This document shows, in pieces, positions 8,964-16,002 of a DNA stretch of 64,000 nt. Origin of the DNA: Glaciecola sp. UBA983 (GTDB taxonomy: Bacteria; Pseudomonadota; Gammaproteobacteria; Enterobacterales; Alteromonadaceae); contig DBBN01000126.1 in assembly GCA_002292215.1 (NCBI GenBank), positions 44,516-108,515 of the forward strand, read 5' to 3'. The translations under genes and the position numbers were made by a program. Every line of letters begins with the position of its first letter. Positions within the stretch are counted from its first letter, which is position 1. The notes under the pieces were generated by a model. That model saw only the letters and a program-made list of their open reading frames with translations. It was not told the origin of the DNA and searched no databases.

Positions 8964-10342
8964 ATTTACGTCAGTTAAACCCGAGCAATAGCTTGTTTGG
9001 TCGGATTTTTATTTGGTTTTGGTTGGCGACGCTAGTCATGCTTGGCAGTGGCGTTTTACTTGCACGGTTGTTAGTGTCGAATGTTTCTTTGGATGAAGTC
9101 GATGAGGTCAAGCTGCAACGCGCAATGGTATATACTGAGCGAATTGAACGCCGCCTCGAGCAAGGTAAAACTATTCAGCAAGCGGTTAATCGTCAGCAAC
9201 TAGGACGCGCGCTTGTTGTGGCATATCCTCAAGGACAAAACCAGCCAATATTGAGTTTTCCGCAACCGTTGTTACGCGATTGGCATGCGTTTAAGTCTTT
9301 ATTAGATGAACCAAAAGCGTGGGATATCCGTTTGCATAACAGCAATTTTATTGGTCCGATTGTGATTTCGAGCAATGGACAATCTTACCAAGTTTTTATT
9401 GGTCGTTTACTCCCACGAGAGCAAGTTAAAGACGACTTTAATGTAGGTATTATCGTGCTTATCGTTGCTTTGATTTTAAGTGCTTTATTTTGTGCAGCCT
9501 TGGTGACGAGTTTGTCCAAACCAATTGGCTCATTACGCCAAGCGACCAAAGAGATTGCCGCTGGCGATTTAGCTTCACGTATCACTGGATTGAGCCATCG
9601 TAAGGATGAAATTGGACAATTAGCCCAAGATTTTAATCAAATGGCGACTCGGGTTCAATCTTTAGTGGATAGTCAGCAACAATTACTGGCTAACGTGTCA
9701 CATGAGCTTCGTTCACCATTAACACGTTTACAATTAGCGGTTGCGTTATTGGATGGGGCTGCTGATGAACAAACAAAAATACAAAACACACAACGTATAG
9801 ATAAAGAAATAAAAGCGATCGATAGCTTGATAGGGCAGTTATTAACACTCGCTAAAGTAGAGACTCAAGAAGTGTTAATAGTTGATGAGTATTCCTTAGT
9901 GACATTGCTGCATCCGCTATTGGAAGACGCGACATTTGAAGCCTCGACCATGGGCAAAACCCTCCATGTCAGTTTATTACCAGACGTTGTTATCGGAGCT
10001 CAGCACGAGTTGTTCAATAGTGCGGTGGATAATATCTTGCGAAATGCGCTGCGTTTTGCAGATCACTCCGTGACAATTGACGTACAAATGGCATTACATA
10101 AAGAGCAACAAGGTGTCAATATTCGCATTTGTGATGACGGAGCAGGAGTCGATGAACAAGCGTTACGACAATTGTTTGAGCCCTTCTATCGCGCGCGCAA
10201 TCAAGTTGCAACGTATAATGGCGCTGGCTTAGGGTTGGCAATAGCTGCCGCAGCGGTCAAACATCATGGTGGGCATATTCGTGCGGAGCAGGCGATACCT
10301 TCAGGCTTATGCATCATAATTTGGTTACCTACACTGCGTTAA
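8960..10342 (+). CDS. cpxA: CpxA-like envelope stress sensor histidine kinase
   Basis: Inner-membrane sensor kinase, 460 residues, paired with CpxR. Membrane segment 1 at about 14-36 (IFIWFWLATLVMLGSG), a periplasmic sensor loop to about 160, membrane segment 2 (VGIIVLIVALILSALFCAALV), HAMP domain, then HisKA with His248 in NVSHELRSPL. The ATPase domain shows the N box (NILRNALRFA), G1 (DDGAGV) and G2 (GAGLGLAI) motifs. It phosphorylates and dephosphorylates CpxR; CpxP-type proteins normally repress it from the periplasm. A strong terminator follows 30 bases after the stop. Confidence 0.92.
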   Translation: MNLRQLNPSNSLFGRIFIWFWLATLVMLGSGVLLARLLVSNVSLDEVDEVKLQRAMVYTERIERRLEQGKTIQQAVNRQQLGRALVVAYPQGQNQPILSFPQPLLRDWHAFKSLLDEPKAWDIRLHNSNFIGPIVISSNGQSYQVFIGRLLPREQVKDDFNVGIIVLIVALILSALFCAALVTSLSKPIGSLRQATKEIAAGDLASRITGLSHRKDEIGQLAQDFNQMATRVQSLVDSQQQLLANVSHELRSPLTRLQLAVALLDGAADEQTKIQNTQRIDKEIKAIDSLIGQLLTLAKVETQEVLIVDEYSLVTLLHPLLEDATFEASTMGKTLHVSLLPDVVIGAQHELFNSAVDNILRNALRFADHSVTIDVQMALHKEQQGVNIRICDDGAGVDEQALRQLFEPFYRARNQVATYNGAGLGLAIAAAAVKHHGGHIRAEQAIPSGLCIIIWLPTLR

Positions 10343-10371
10343 ACTTCAATCAGTCAACTTACTCCCCAACT

Positions 10372-10398
10372 AAAACGACAATCTCAATTGTCGTTTTT
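10372..10398 (+). terminator. Intrinsic terminator after cpxRA
   Basis: Perfect 11-bp stem (AAAACGACAAT / ATTGTCGTTTT) with a CTCA loop and a run of five T, 30 bases after the cpxA stop. Confidence 0.85.
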
Positions 10399-10418
10399 CG
10401 TATATATCTCTCTTATAC

Positions 10419-10461
10419 TTAATATTTAGTATATCTCTATTGTGATTAATGTTTAGTATAT
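10419..10461 (+). repeat. Direct repeat pair upstream of AraC-type regulator (candidate operator)
   Basis: Two 16-bp copies, TTAATATTTAGTATAT at 10419-10434 and TTAATGTTTAGTATAT at 10446-10461, identical at 15 of 16 positions, starting 27 bp apart. They lie about 80 bp before the receiver-AraC gene. AraC-family proteins typically bind direct repeats, so an autoregulatory operator is a reasonable inference. The stretch is very AT-rich, which raises the chance of coincidental similarity. Confidence 0.5.
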
Positions 10462-10540
10462 TGGATGAGCACTGGTTTTGATTCAAAAAATAGTTATTGG
10501 ATACAATTAAGGTGCCCGTGCATATTATAGAATGCTATAA

Positions 10541-11389
10541 ATGAGTTGGATTAGACACAATATGAATTCACAGATTACCGTTTTAATATATGATGAGAAC
10601 TACATACCGTGGCTAGATGAACCTAACATATCAAAAAGCTTTAAGTTGCATCATTGTATGGACCCATTAAAAGTATTTGATTTGGTTATAAATAAGCAAG
10701 TTGATGTTCTATTGGTCAGTGATAAAATTAAGTCGATAAGTTGTGTGGAGTTTATCGATAAATTACAATCATTTGATATATTCAAAGATATTCTGGTTGC
10801 CATTTGCAGTGATATTACGGATAAAAATTATCGAATGATGCTTCTCGATAAAGGAGTACTAGATGTATTTGAAACCCCTTTAAATGTTGAGCACGTCGCC
10901 TTTAGAGTCAGCATAATGATGAAGCTGGCAAAACTTCATAAAAATCTATTATCGCTCGCTAAAAAAGACTCTAATCTACAAGAAAATGTAAATTTGTATG
11001 GGATACAACAACCCCTTCCAGATAAAAAATTATTTCCGTCATTTGATTATATGTTAGTAAAATCGGCTGTAGAGTTAATTAAATCGGATTATACCGAACA
11101 AGATGCGCTCGATATACTTGCTGGCAAACTTCACACGAACGAACGAACACTAACCAATGCCTTTTTTGCGATTTATCAATGTTCCATACCAGCTTGGATA
11201 AGAGAGGAAAAACTGCTTGTTGCTAAAAAACTGATCTTAAATGGGTGTGGTAATATAACTCAAATTGCGCATGAATTAGGATATGCTGATATCGCTCATC
11301 TTTCTCGTTCATTTAAAAATCGCTTTGGCTGCTCACCTAAGAAAATGTATCGCAAAGATTATTTTTTTAACGCGAATGAAAAGACATAG
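10541..11389 (+). CDS. AraC-family regulator with degenerate response-regulator receiver domain
   Basis: A 282-residue fusion. Residues about 11-135 look like a receiver fold: the acidic pair D18/E19 in VLIYDEN is kept, but the phospho-acceptor position in VDVLLVSDKI is Ser60 (an Asp follows at 61) and the conserved Lys near FETPLN is replaced by Thr113 or its neighbour, so ordinary phosphorylation signalling is doubtful. Residues about 185-275 are an AraC/XylS double helix-turn-helix (ITQIAHELGYADIAHLSRSF, FGCSPKKMY). The start is uncertain: an ATG at 10562 is equally possible and neither has a good ribosome binding site. It lies behind a direct repeat pair and 2 bases ahead of an orphan gene. 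Base composition looks more AT-rich than the neighbours. Confidence 0.75.
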   Translation: MSWIRHNMNSQITVLIYDENYIPWLDEPNISKSFKLHHCMDPLKVFDLVINKQVDVLLVSDKIKSISCVEFIDKLQSFDIFKDILVAICSDITDKNYRMMLLDKGVLDVFETPLNVEHVAFRVSIMMKLAKLHKNLLSLAKKDSNLQENVNLYGIQQPLPDKKLFPSFDYMLVKSAVELIKSDYTEQDALDILAGKLHTNERTLTNAFFAIYQCSIPAWIREEKLLVAKKLILNGCGNITQIAHELGYADIAHLSRSFKNRFGCSPKKMYRKDYFFNANEKT

Positions 11390-11391
11390 TT

Positions 11392-11931
11392 ATGACAAAT
11401 CTGCCGAGTATAATGAAAGACTTACACTTTTTCATATCTTGTAAAGAACAAGTTGTTAATATTGAGTTATTTCACACTCAATATGACATTGCATACCAAC
11501 TTTCCTTGTTTATACAGACCCAAGCAAACACTCCTTTTGGGTTAGTAGCTGGCTCTGAACTTCAAACCAATCTGATTATGTTATTTGCACAATGTCAGCG
11601 TGAACGAAATATTCATATCACCAATAAAGAGCAAATAATTCGAGATTGTATGTATTATATTTCAGTGCATGTACAGCATGTTAATGTCGTCAATTATCTT
11701 ATTTTTCCAAACCAAGCAAGATATGAATATCCGCACTTTAGTCAAAGTTATACTAAAGAGCATTCTCCACAATATTTGATTGTGAATGTGTCAGGTTCAA
11801 TGCAAAGCATTGATAATATTGACATGTTGAATTTATTTAAGTTTATTCGCGAATCATATAAAAAAACTGGACGCTTTATACATGATATTCAGTATATTGA
11901 TAATAATATTATTGCCCTAGACTTCACCTAG
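11392..11931 (+). CDS. Hypothetical protein co-transcribed with receiver-AraC regulator
   Basis: A 179-residue protein I do not recognise. It has no signal peptide, no membrane segment and no familiar motif. It is rich in Ile, Asn, Gln and Tyr with two or three Cys, and its predicted strands and helices suggest a compact cytosolic domain. It starts 2 bases after the AraC-type gene on the same strand, so the two are almost certainly one transcript, and shares its AT-rich composition. A run of 11-bp direct repeats begins directly after its stop codon. A helper or ligand-sensing partner of the regulator is possible, but that is guesswork from position. Confidence 0.65.
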   Translation: MTNLPSIMKDLHFFISCKEQVVNIELFHTQYDIAYQLSLFIQTQANTPFGLVAGSELQTNLIMLFAQCQRERNIHITNKEQIIRDCMYYISVHVQHVNVVNYLIFPNQARYEYPHFSQSYTKEHSPQYLIVNVSGSMQSIDNIDMLNLFKFIRESYKKTGRFIHDIQYIDNNIIALDFT

Positions 11932-11932
11932 T

Positions 11933-11976
11933 CAAACACCTACCAAACACCTACCAAACACCTACCACAAACCTAC
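11933..11976 (+). repeat. 11-bp tandem repeat array (CAAACACCTAC x3 plus one degenerate copy)
   Basis: Three perfect head-to-tail copies of CAAACACCTAC at 11933-11943, 11944-11954 and 11955-11965, then CACAAACCTAC at 11966-11976, which differs at three positions. It starts one base after the stop of the orphan gene. A period of 11 bp would place each copy on nearly the same face of the helix. Confidence 0.9.
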
Positions 11977-11995
11977 CACGCAACAATCTCATTGC

Positions 11996-12121
11996 TTATA
12001 ATGCCTGTGAAAAAAATGCTTCAGCCTGAGTTTTATTTGTTTGAATGATCACAATTTTATCGGTATTTAAGGTCACCGTAGCTTGTTCTAATAGCATTGG
12101 TGAGACTGACTGAGTCTCCAT
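11996..12121 (-). CDS. Possible 41-residue open reading frame downstream of fadD-like gene (doubtful)
   Basis: ATG at 12121 reading leftwards opens 41 codons (METQSVSPMLLEQATVTL and so on) to a TAA. It sits just past the fadD-like terminator hairpin, and no ribosome binding site other than the GGCCTTATT region is seen. The composition is plausible for protein, but length and position make a chance frame likely. It is listed because it fills an otherwise empty 247-bp gap. Confidence 0.15.
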   Translation of the reverse strand: METQSVSPMLLEQATVTLNTDKIVIIQTNKTQAEAFFSQAL

Positions 12122-12145
12122 AATAAATAAGGCCCTTGCGGGCCT
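12122..12145 (-). terminator. Intrinsic terminator after fadD-like gene
   Basis: On the minus strand AGGCCC-GCAA-GGGCCT forms a 6-bp GC-rich stem with a GCAA tetraloop, followed by TATTTATT. It lies 33 bases after the stop of the ligase gene. Confidence 0.7.
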
Positions 12146-12178
12146 CTAAATTTCTGTTAATTATTGCGTTGTATCGAC

Positions 12179-13756
12179 CTAATCGCGAAGCATACGGCGT
12201 AGCAATTTGCCTACACTCGATTTAGGTAATTCATCTAATATATGAATTTCTTTTGGTACTTTGTACGCGGTGAGTAATTTGCGGCAATGCGCTTCAATGT
12301 CATCCGTATCAACGGTGTTTTTCAATGCAACATATGCACACACGCGCTCACCTGTTTTGTCGTCAGGTTTACCTATGACAGCTGCTTCTAACACGCTAGG
12401 ATGGAGGGTGAGCACTTCCTCAACCTCATTAGGATAGACGTTAAAACCCGAGACAATGATCATGTCTTTTAAGCGGTCAACAATCTTAATACAGCCATTA
12501 TCTAGTATGATGCCAACATCGCCTGTTTTAAAATAACCATCAGCCGTCATGACTTCAGCTGTTGCATCTGGTCGCTGCCAGTAACCGAGCATTACTTGAG
12601 GGCCTCGGATGGCAATTTCACCAGACTCACCTTGTGGAAGTTGTGAACCATCATCGGCTAAAATCGCGATTTCAGTGCCATCGACGGGTAAGCCGACCGT
12701 GCCATATTGTTCATTGCCAACTTCATTAAATGCGGCAACCGGGGCAGTTTCTGATAAACCATACCCTTCTGTGATTTCACAGCCAGTTACACCGCGCCAT
12801 GCGTCAACGGCTGCTTGTGTCAGTGCGGTCCCCCCTGAAATAGTCAACTTAAGTTTAGAAAAGTCGCAGGTTTTAAAGTCAGGATGAGATGCTAATCCAA
12901 CGAATAACGTGTTAATACCGGCAAAGGTCGTAAATTGATGTGGTTTGATGGCAGCAATAAATGCATCAGGATCACGTGGGTTAGGGATCAATAATATATG
13001 CGCACCTCGTGATGCAAATGCCATCATACATACCGTAAATGCATAAATATGATAAAGCGGTAAGGGACATATAACCATTTCATCTTGAGCATTAAAATTA
13101 TTACCCAATCGACCTATGGTTTGCACGCAGTTGGAGATAATATTGCTATGGGATAATGCTGCACCTTTAGACACGCCGGTAGTGCCACCTGTATATTGCA
13201 ATGCGGCAACATCATTAATATCAATGCCTGTTCTCGGTGGAAAGTCAGCGAGTGCACCTTGGGCTAATACATTAGTAAAATTAACATGTTCGGTATGCTC
13301 CGGCGCAGTATTAGGCATGAGTAATTCTGTTGCAGACGTAATAATGACGGATTCAATGGCTACATCTTCAGCGATTTCATCGTATTTAGGCAAAAAATCA
13401 GCCAAGATAACCAGTGCCTTTGCCCCTGAATCATTAAATTGATGTTTCATTTCTCTAGGGGTGTAAAGCGGATTAGTATTGACGACCACTAAACCTGCGC
13501 GAAATGCCCCATAAACCGCAATCGGATTTTGCAACACATTGGGTAATTGAATTGCAATCCGATCCCCAACTTTAAGACCTAGTTGATTGACGCAATAAGT
13601 CGCAAATTGCGCTGATGCTGCGTCTATTTGCGCGTAACTGTATGTTTGACCTAGTGCGGTATAGGCAGGAACAGCGGCGTGTTGTGTGAAAAATCCTTCA
13701 ACAAAATCACCAATTGACGATATGTTTTCAGGAATGAAATTGGTAGAATTCGACAT
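12179..13756 (-). CDS. fadD: Long-chain fatty acid-CoA ligase (AMP-binding, FadD-like)
   Basis: Adenylate-forming acyl-CoA synthetase of 525 residues that activates fatty acids for beta-oxidation or lipid synthesis. The AMP-binding P-loop is YTGGTTGVSKGAALSH, followed by the adenylation motifs GYGLSETAP and YFKTGDVG, and the C-terminal linker DRLKDMIIVSGFNVYPNEVE with the final lysine region PKSSVGKLLRR. This matches FadD order and length (about 560 in E. coli). The start at 13756 has AGGA seven bases upstream; a frame-extending ATG at 13765 overlaps that site and was rejected. Monocistronic, with its own terminator. The exact chain-length preference cannot be read from sequence. Confidence 0.88.
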   Translation of the reverse strand: MSNSTNFIPENISSIGDFVEGFFTQHAAVPAYTALGQTYSYAQIDAASAQFATYCVNQLGLKVGDRIAIQLPNVLQNPIAVYGAFRAGLVVVNTNPLYTPREMKHQFNDSGAKALVILADFLPKYDEIAEDVAIESVIITSATELLMPNTAPEHTEHVNFTNVLAQGALADFPPRTGIDINDVAALQYTGGTTGVSKGAALSHSNIISNCVQTIGRLGNNFNAQDEMVICPLPLYHIYAFTVCMMAFASRGAHILLIPNPRDPDAFIAAIKPHQFTTFAGINTLFVGLASHPDFKTCDFSKLKLTISGGTALTQAAVDAWRGVTGCEITEGYGLSETAPVAAFNEVGNEQYGTVGLPVDGTEIAILADDGSQLPQGESGEIAIRGPQVMLGYWQRPDATAEVMTADGYFKTGDVGIILDNGCIKIVDRLKDMIIVSGFNVYPNEVEEVLTLHPSVLEAAVIGKPDDKTGERVCAYVALKNTVDTDDIEAHCRKLLTAYKVPKEIHILDELPKSSVGKLLRRMLRD

Positions 13757-13838
13757 AACAAGCATCCTATATTTGATTTTAAGTTTAATAGGTATAGTGT
13801 GCCTGAGATTAATCTATTTTTACAATTATTTTACATTA

Positions 13839-14306
13839 TTAGTTTGAGTTATATTGTAGGGGGCGGGATTTTATCGGATAGACAAACCAACATGCCCCGA
13901 TTAGCCCGCATAATATTTGCAACAATAAACCAAAATCTCGTGCGCCAGCAATCAAAGTGACTTGTAATATCGGGTACATAGCGGTGTGGATAGCGCCTAT
14001 AGTGATCCCGCCAGCCAAAATAAAGCTGGCCTGTACAAGCGTGCTTCGGGCCTGTGTGAAGTGAAATATTACGGCGCAGATCAACCAACCAAGTAACAAT
14101 CCTCCCGCGATGATCACGCCATATGTGGGGAGTAGTCCTAGCCAATCTTGGCCTGTCATGGCTATTCGCTGATTCAGGCTAACTGCAATATCTACTTTAC
14201 CTAACTGCCATAAATTAAATTGGGTATGTGCCATACTTGCAAGGGTGAATGTTAAAAACCATGCACGTATAAAACGCCACCAAGGCCAAAGTGTGATGTT
14301 GCGCAT
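13839..14306 (-). CDS. Small integral membrane protein of unknown function
   Basis: About 155 residues with four predicted membrane segments: near 13-28 (FIRAWFLTFTLASMAH), 50-75 (LGLLPTYGVIIAGGLLLGWLICAVIFHF), 83-105 (LVQASFILAGGITIGAIHTAMYPIL) and 120-140 (FGLLLQILCGLIGACWFVYPI). No family is recognised with confidence. ATG at 14306 was preferred to the TTG at 14312 because an AGGA lies ten bases before it. It is divergent from the PQQ-type dehydrogenase gene with 82 bp between them and reads toward the fadD-like gene on the same strand; a functional link is not evident. Confidence 0.7.
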   Translation of the reverse strand: MRNITLWPWWRFIRAWFLTFTLASMAHTQFNLWQLGKVDIAVSLNQRIAMTGQDWLGLLPTYGVIIAGGLLLGWLICAVIFHFTQARSTLVQASFILAGGITIGAIHTAMYPILQVTLIAGARDFGLLLQILCGLIGACWFVYPIKSRPLQYNSN

Positions 14307-14388
14307 AAACAAGGTATCCTATTACTCAGTTTTTTATTAAATTATTGACTCAGTTAATGACTCAGTTGAATTTCACCAAGGACATGTG

Positions 14389-15660
14389 ATGATGCAATGG
14401 TATCAATTTTTAATGTTAAGCACAGCTAGCTGTAAAGTGAAGCAATATTCGATTATCTTGCTGCTGGTGTGTTCCATGAGTGGGTTAAGTCAGGCCGTGC
14501 ATGCAACGAGTATAGGGCTTAGTCAAACTCAATATGGACTTTACCCTGTATTGTCACAACTTGATATGCCTTGGGCGGTCAAATCCGATCAACAATCGCG
14601 TTTGTGGGTCACGTTAATGTCAGGACAAGTAGTGGTCACTACCCCTTTGAATTTATACCAGAAGCCGCAACCTCTCAATTTCCAAACTCTTGATTTAGCA
14701 TTGCCAGAACTCTATGTAGCAGGGCAGGGTGGGTTAATGGACTTGCTAATACTATCTGAATCAACGGCAACACAAAAACACCTTCTCGTGACCTATGCAA
14801 AAGGAAATGATAGTCATAATGCCTTAGCCATACAACGAATCACCTTAGGTTGGGTGCATAGTGAAGATCGCTGGCAACTAATATCCAGTGAGTCTATTTT
14901 TACCGTCAGCCCCGCTAAGTCGACACCAGTTCATTATGGTGCGCGTTTGGTACAATTAGCCGATGACAGCATTTTGGTTACCGTTGGGGATGGATTTGAT
15001 TGGCGTGAACAAGCCCAAAATAAAGCGTCAGGATTGGGTAAAATCTTACGTATGAGCCTCACCGGCGATCCTTTGGTTGACAATCCTTTTTATCAATCGG
15101 CATTAATTGGATCTGACCCTAATATAATGAAGCAATGGGTGTATTCTTTGGGGCACCGTAACCCTCAGGGACTATTAGTTGATAAATATGGCGCTATTTG
15201 GGCACATGAACATGGGCCCGCTGGTGGGGATGAAATCAATTTAATTCGTCCTGGTCTAAATTATGGGTGGCCAGTTATTACCAAAGGAATCGATTATTCC
15301 GGGGCACAAATTACACCTTTTAGCCAATACCCAGGAATGACGGCTCCCGTTGTGAATTGGACTCCTTCTATCGCGCCTTCTGGATTTATTCGCTATGAGG
15401 AAGCGTTATTTCCTGAGTTGTACAATTCCTTCATTGTGACTAGCCTTAAACTCAAAGGTATTATTGCTGTGAATGTAAAAGATGGTGTCTATGAGTCACA
15501 AGTTAAACTCGATGCCGTGAGAGTCACTGAGACTAAAACACAAATCGTGACCTCATCTTTACCTCGCTTACGAGATATTACGACCTTACCATCTGGGGAA
15601 ATCATCGTACTTAGTGATGGTGTAGATGGCGAACTATTGCATTTAAAGAGTCGTCAATAA
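14389..15660 (+). CDS. PQQ-dependent sugar dehydrogenase (YliI/glucose-sorbosone dehydrogenase type)
   Basis: Secreted six-bladed beta-propeller oxidoreductase, about 423 residues, that would oxidise aldose sugars in the periplasm using pyrroloquinoline quinone. An N-terminal hydrophobic segment (YSIILLLVCSMSGLSQAVHA) is a likely signal. Family signatures include DMPWAVK near the start, LVTVGDGFDWR, GKILRM, SLGHRNPQGL, the AHEHGPAGGDEIN motif with its catalytic-type His, GLNYGWPV, and PSIAPSGFIRY. Three start codons compete (GTG 14386, ATG 14389, ATG 14392); AAGGA at 14378 fits 14389 or 14392. PQQ synthesis genes are not in the window, so the cofactor supply is unverified. Confidence 0.85.
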   Translation: MMQWYQFLMLSTASCKVKQYSIILLLVCSMSGLSQAVHATSIGLSQTQYGLYPVLSQLDMPWAVKSDQQSRLWVTLMSGQVVVTTPLNLYQKPQPLNFQTLDLALPELYVAGQGGLMDLLILSESTATQKHLLVTYAKGNDSHNALAIQRITLGWVHSEDRWQLISSESIFTVSPAKSTPVHYGARLVQLADDSILVTVGDGFDWREQAQNKASGLGKILRMSLTGDPLVDNPFYQSALIGSDPNIMKQWVYSLGHRNPQGLLVDKYGAIWAHEHGPAGGDEINLIRPGLNYGWPVITKGIDYSGAQITPFSQYPGMTAPVVNWTPSIAPSGFIRYEEALFPELYNSFIVTSLKLKGIIAVNVKDGVYESQVKLDAVRVTETKTQIVTSSLPRLRDITTLPSGEIIVLSDGVDGELLHLKSRQ

Positions 15661-16002
15661 GCGATAAAATATGAGTCTTGATGCCGTTAGACCAATGTAT
15701 GGTATATTCAAACGATAGATAGGTTAAGATGCAAAATAGTCTGTATTGCTGATTCTGACTTGATTTTATGAACGTAATATTTAGGCGTAATATTATATCC
15801 AGCAATATTGAGAACTGATTATATCGTTTAAAATATAGCAAGATACAAATGCATAATTACTGTGAATGACCAGTATTATGGATATAAACCAAAGTTTCAT
15901 TCATTTTTTTTCAAAAAAACGCTATAATTTCAGGGAATTATCATTACCTAATTTGGCGTTTTATATAAAACGTAAATTCACAACGAAAAAGAGGACATTA
16001 TC
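15661..16002 (+). promoter_or_regulatory. acnB upstream region with candidate -10 element
   Basis: A 342-bp AT-rich gap without a credible gene. TATAAT occurs at 15923-15928, about 75 bp before the acnB start; a convincing -35 at 17 bp is not visible. A repeated CGTAATATT (15773 and 15785 region) is the only other structure noticed. The acnB ribosome binding site GAGGA is at 15991-15995. A 76-codon open frame on the minus strand across the start of this gap looks random. Confidence 0.45.

Noticed and set aside
15611-15841. 76-codon minus-strand frame downstream of the PQQ-type dehydrogenase
   Set aside because: AT-rich random-looking translation, overlaps the dehydrogenase end, no ribosome binding site.
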